Positions 4,863 through 5,390 of a stretch of DNA of 5,390 nt are shown here, in pieces. Where the stretch lies: positions 1 through 5,390 of the forward strand of contig CAAENI010000112.1 of assembly GCA_900757285.1 (NCBI GenBank), given 5' to 3'. The position numbers and the translations under genes were made by a program. Source of the DNA: an uncultured Collinsella sp. Lineage in GTDB: Bacteria > Actinomycetota > Coriobacteriia > Coriobacteriales > Coriobacteriaceae. Below the pieces are notes generated by a model. That model saw only the letters and a list, made by a program, of their open reading frames with translations, was not told the DNA's origin and ran no database searches. Position 1 is the stretch's first letter, and every line of letters starts with the position of its first letter.

Positions 4863-5390
4863 ATGGAATCGTTGTACCGAAAGTATCGCCCGCTCACCTT
4901 TGACTCCGTGGTGGGCCAGCAGCATATCGTCTCGACGCTCGAGCACGCCATCACCGAGGGGCGCCTGTCCCACGCCTACCTGTTCTGCGGACCGCGCGGC
5001 ACGGGCAAGACCACCATGGCGCGCATTCTGGCCAAGGCGCTGCTGTGCCGCAATGCCGAGGCGGCGCGCGCCGAGGGTGCAAGCGGCTGCATGCCCGACG
5101 GTACTTGCGAGGAGTGCGAGCTCATTGCCGAGGGTAACCACCCCGATGTCTACGAGCTCGATGCCGCCTCCCGCACGGGCGTGGACAATGTGCGCGAGGA
5201 AATCATCAACTCCGTCAACTTTGCCCCGGTGCGCGGCAAGTACAAGATCTATATCATCGACGAGGTCCACATGCTCACGACGGCGGCGTTCAACGCGCTG
5301 CTCAAGACGCTCGAGGAGCCGCCGGCACACGTGATCTTTGTGCTGTGCACCACCGACCCGCAAAAGATTCTGGAGACCATCCTCTCGCGC
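4863..5390 (+). CDS. dnaX: DNA polymerase III subunit tau/gamma, N-terminal part (runs off window)
   Basis: The first 176 codons of dnaX are present and in frame to the last base. The product is the ATPase of the clamp loader, which opens and loads the beta sliding clamp and holds the replicase together. MESLYRKYRPLTFDSVVGQQ (1-20) is the near-invariant start. Walker A is GPRGTGKT (43-50), and Walker B is IYIIDEVHML (129-138) with DEVH at 133-136. LLKTLEEPP (146-154) and the sensor-1 region LCTTDPQKI (161-169) follow. The final ILSR (173-176) is the beginning of the SRC arginine-finger motif, whose Cys lies just outside. A zinc module is formed by C62, C76, C82 and C85. The ATG at 4863 has a good ribosome binding site and gives the standard N-terminus. 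Whether a frameshift site makes a short gamma form cannot be judged here. It is a housekeeping gene and a fixed landmark for the locus. Confidence 0.97.
   Translation, partial: MESLYRKYRPLTFDSVVGQQHIVSTLEHAITEGRLSHAYLFCGPRGTGKTTMARILAKALLCRNAEAARAEGASGCMPDGTCEECELIAEGNHPDVYELDAASRTGVDNVREEIINSVNFAPVRGKYKIYIIDEVHMLTTAAFNALLKTLEEPPAHVIFVLCTTDPQKILETILSR

Noticed and set aside
4018..5334. 438-codon plus-strand reading frame across the YcxB-like and dnaX genes
   Set aside because: It is antisense to one real gene and out of frame with dnaX. The second half is a low-complexity Arg/Ser/Pro run typical of a shifted frame in GC-rich DNA.
4482..5363. 293-codon minus-strand reading frame opposite dnaX
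   Set aside because: dnaX is unmistakable on the other strand, and this product has no recognisable motif and ends in an Arg/Ser-rich shadow of the YcxB-like gene.

Overview
The window looks like a piece of a Gram-positive, high-GC chromosome, most likely a gut actinobacterium of the class Coriobacteriia (Collinsella-like). This is an inference from the GC-rich dnaX region, a LuxR-type regulator, and a C-terminal operon gene resembling the DUF5028 family, which I remember mainly from that group. No 16S or other taxonomic marker is present.

Bases 1 to about 3925 form one plus-strand accessory block. It opens with the 3' end of a LuxR-type regulator (to 224). After 109 non-coding bases with two dyad-symmetric elements comes a Sec-secreted, four-cysteine small protein (334-846). 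A strong RNA hairpin then abuts the ribosome binding site of a tightly packed set of four genes: two six-helix ABC-2 permease subunits (901-1782, 1782-2618), an ABC ATPase of the BcrA/LanF self-protection type with Glu in place of the Q-loop Gln (2615-3259), and a membrane-anchored DUF5028-like extracytoplasmic protein (3256-3924). These four genes overlap by 1, 4 and 4 bases, so they are probably one translationally coupled unit. The arrangement (secreted peptide, split permease, LanF-like ATPase, exported accessory protein) resembles a bacteriocin or peptide-export/self-immunity locus. The secreted protein is not a standard lantibiotic, and no modification enzyme or processing peptidase is visible. 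The best hypothesis is an uncharacterised secreted-peptide/self-protection cassette.

A perfect 13-bp inverted repeat at 3962-4001 sits between the operon and a convergent gene, and near it the composition changes. Hand-counted 60-base lines give 43-57% G+C in the operon (541-600, 2101-2160, 3601-3660) against 72-75% downstream (4561-4620, 5041-5100). The downstream part is ordinary chromosome: a minus-strand YcxB-like membrane protein with a lysine-rich tail (4030-4746) and, divergently, the start of dnaX (4863 to the window end), encoding the tau/gamma subunit of the DNA polymerase III clamp loader. The operon therefore looks like an accessory module placed beside a conserved housekeeping gene.
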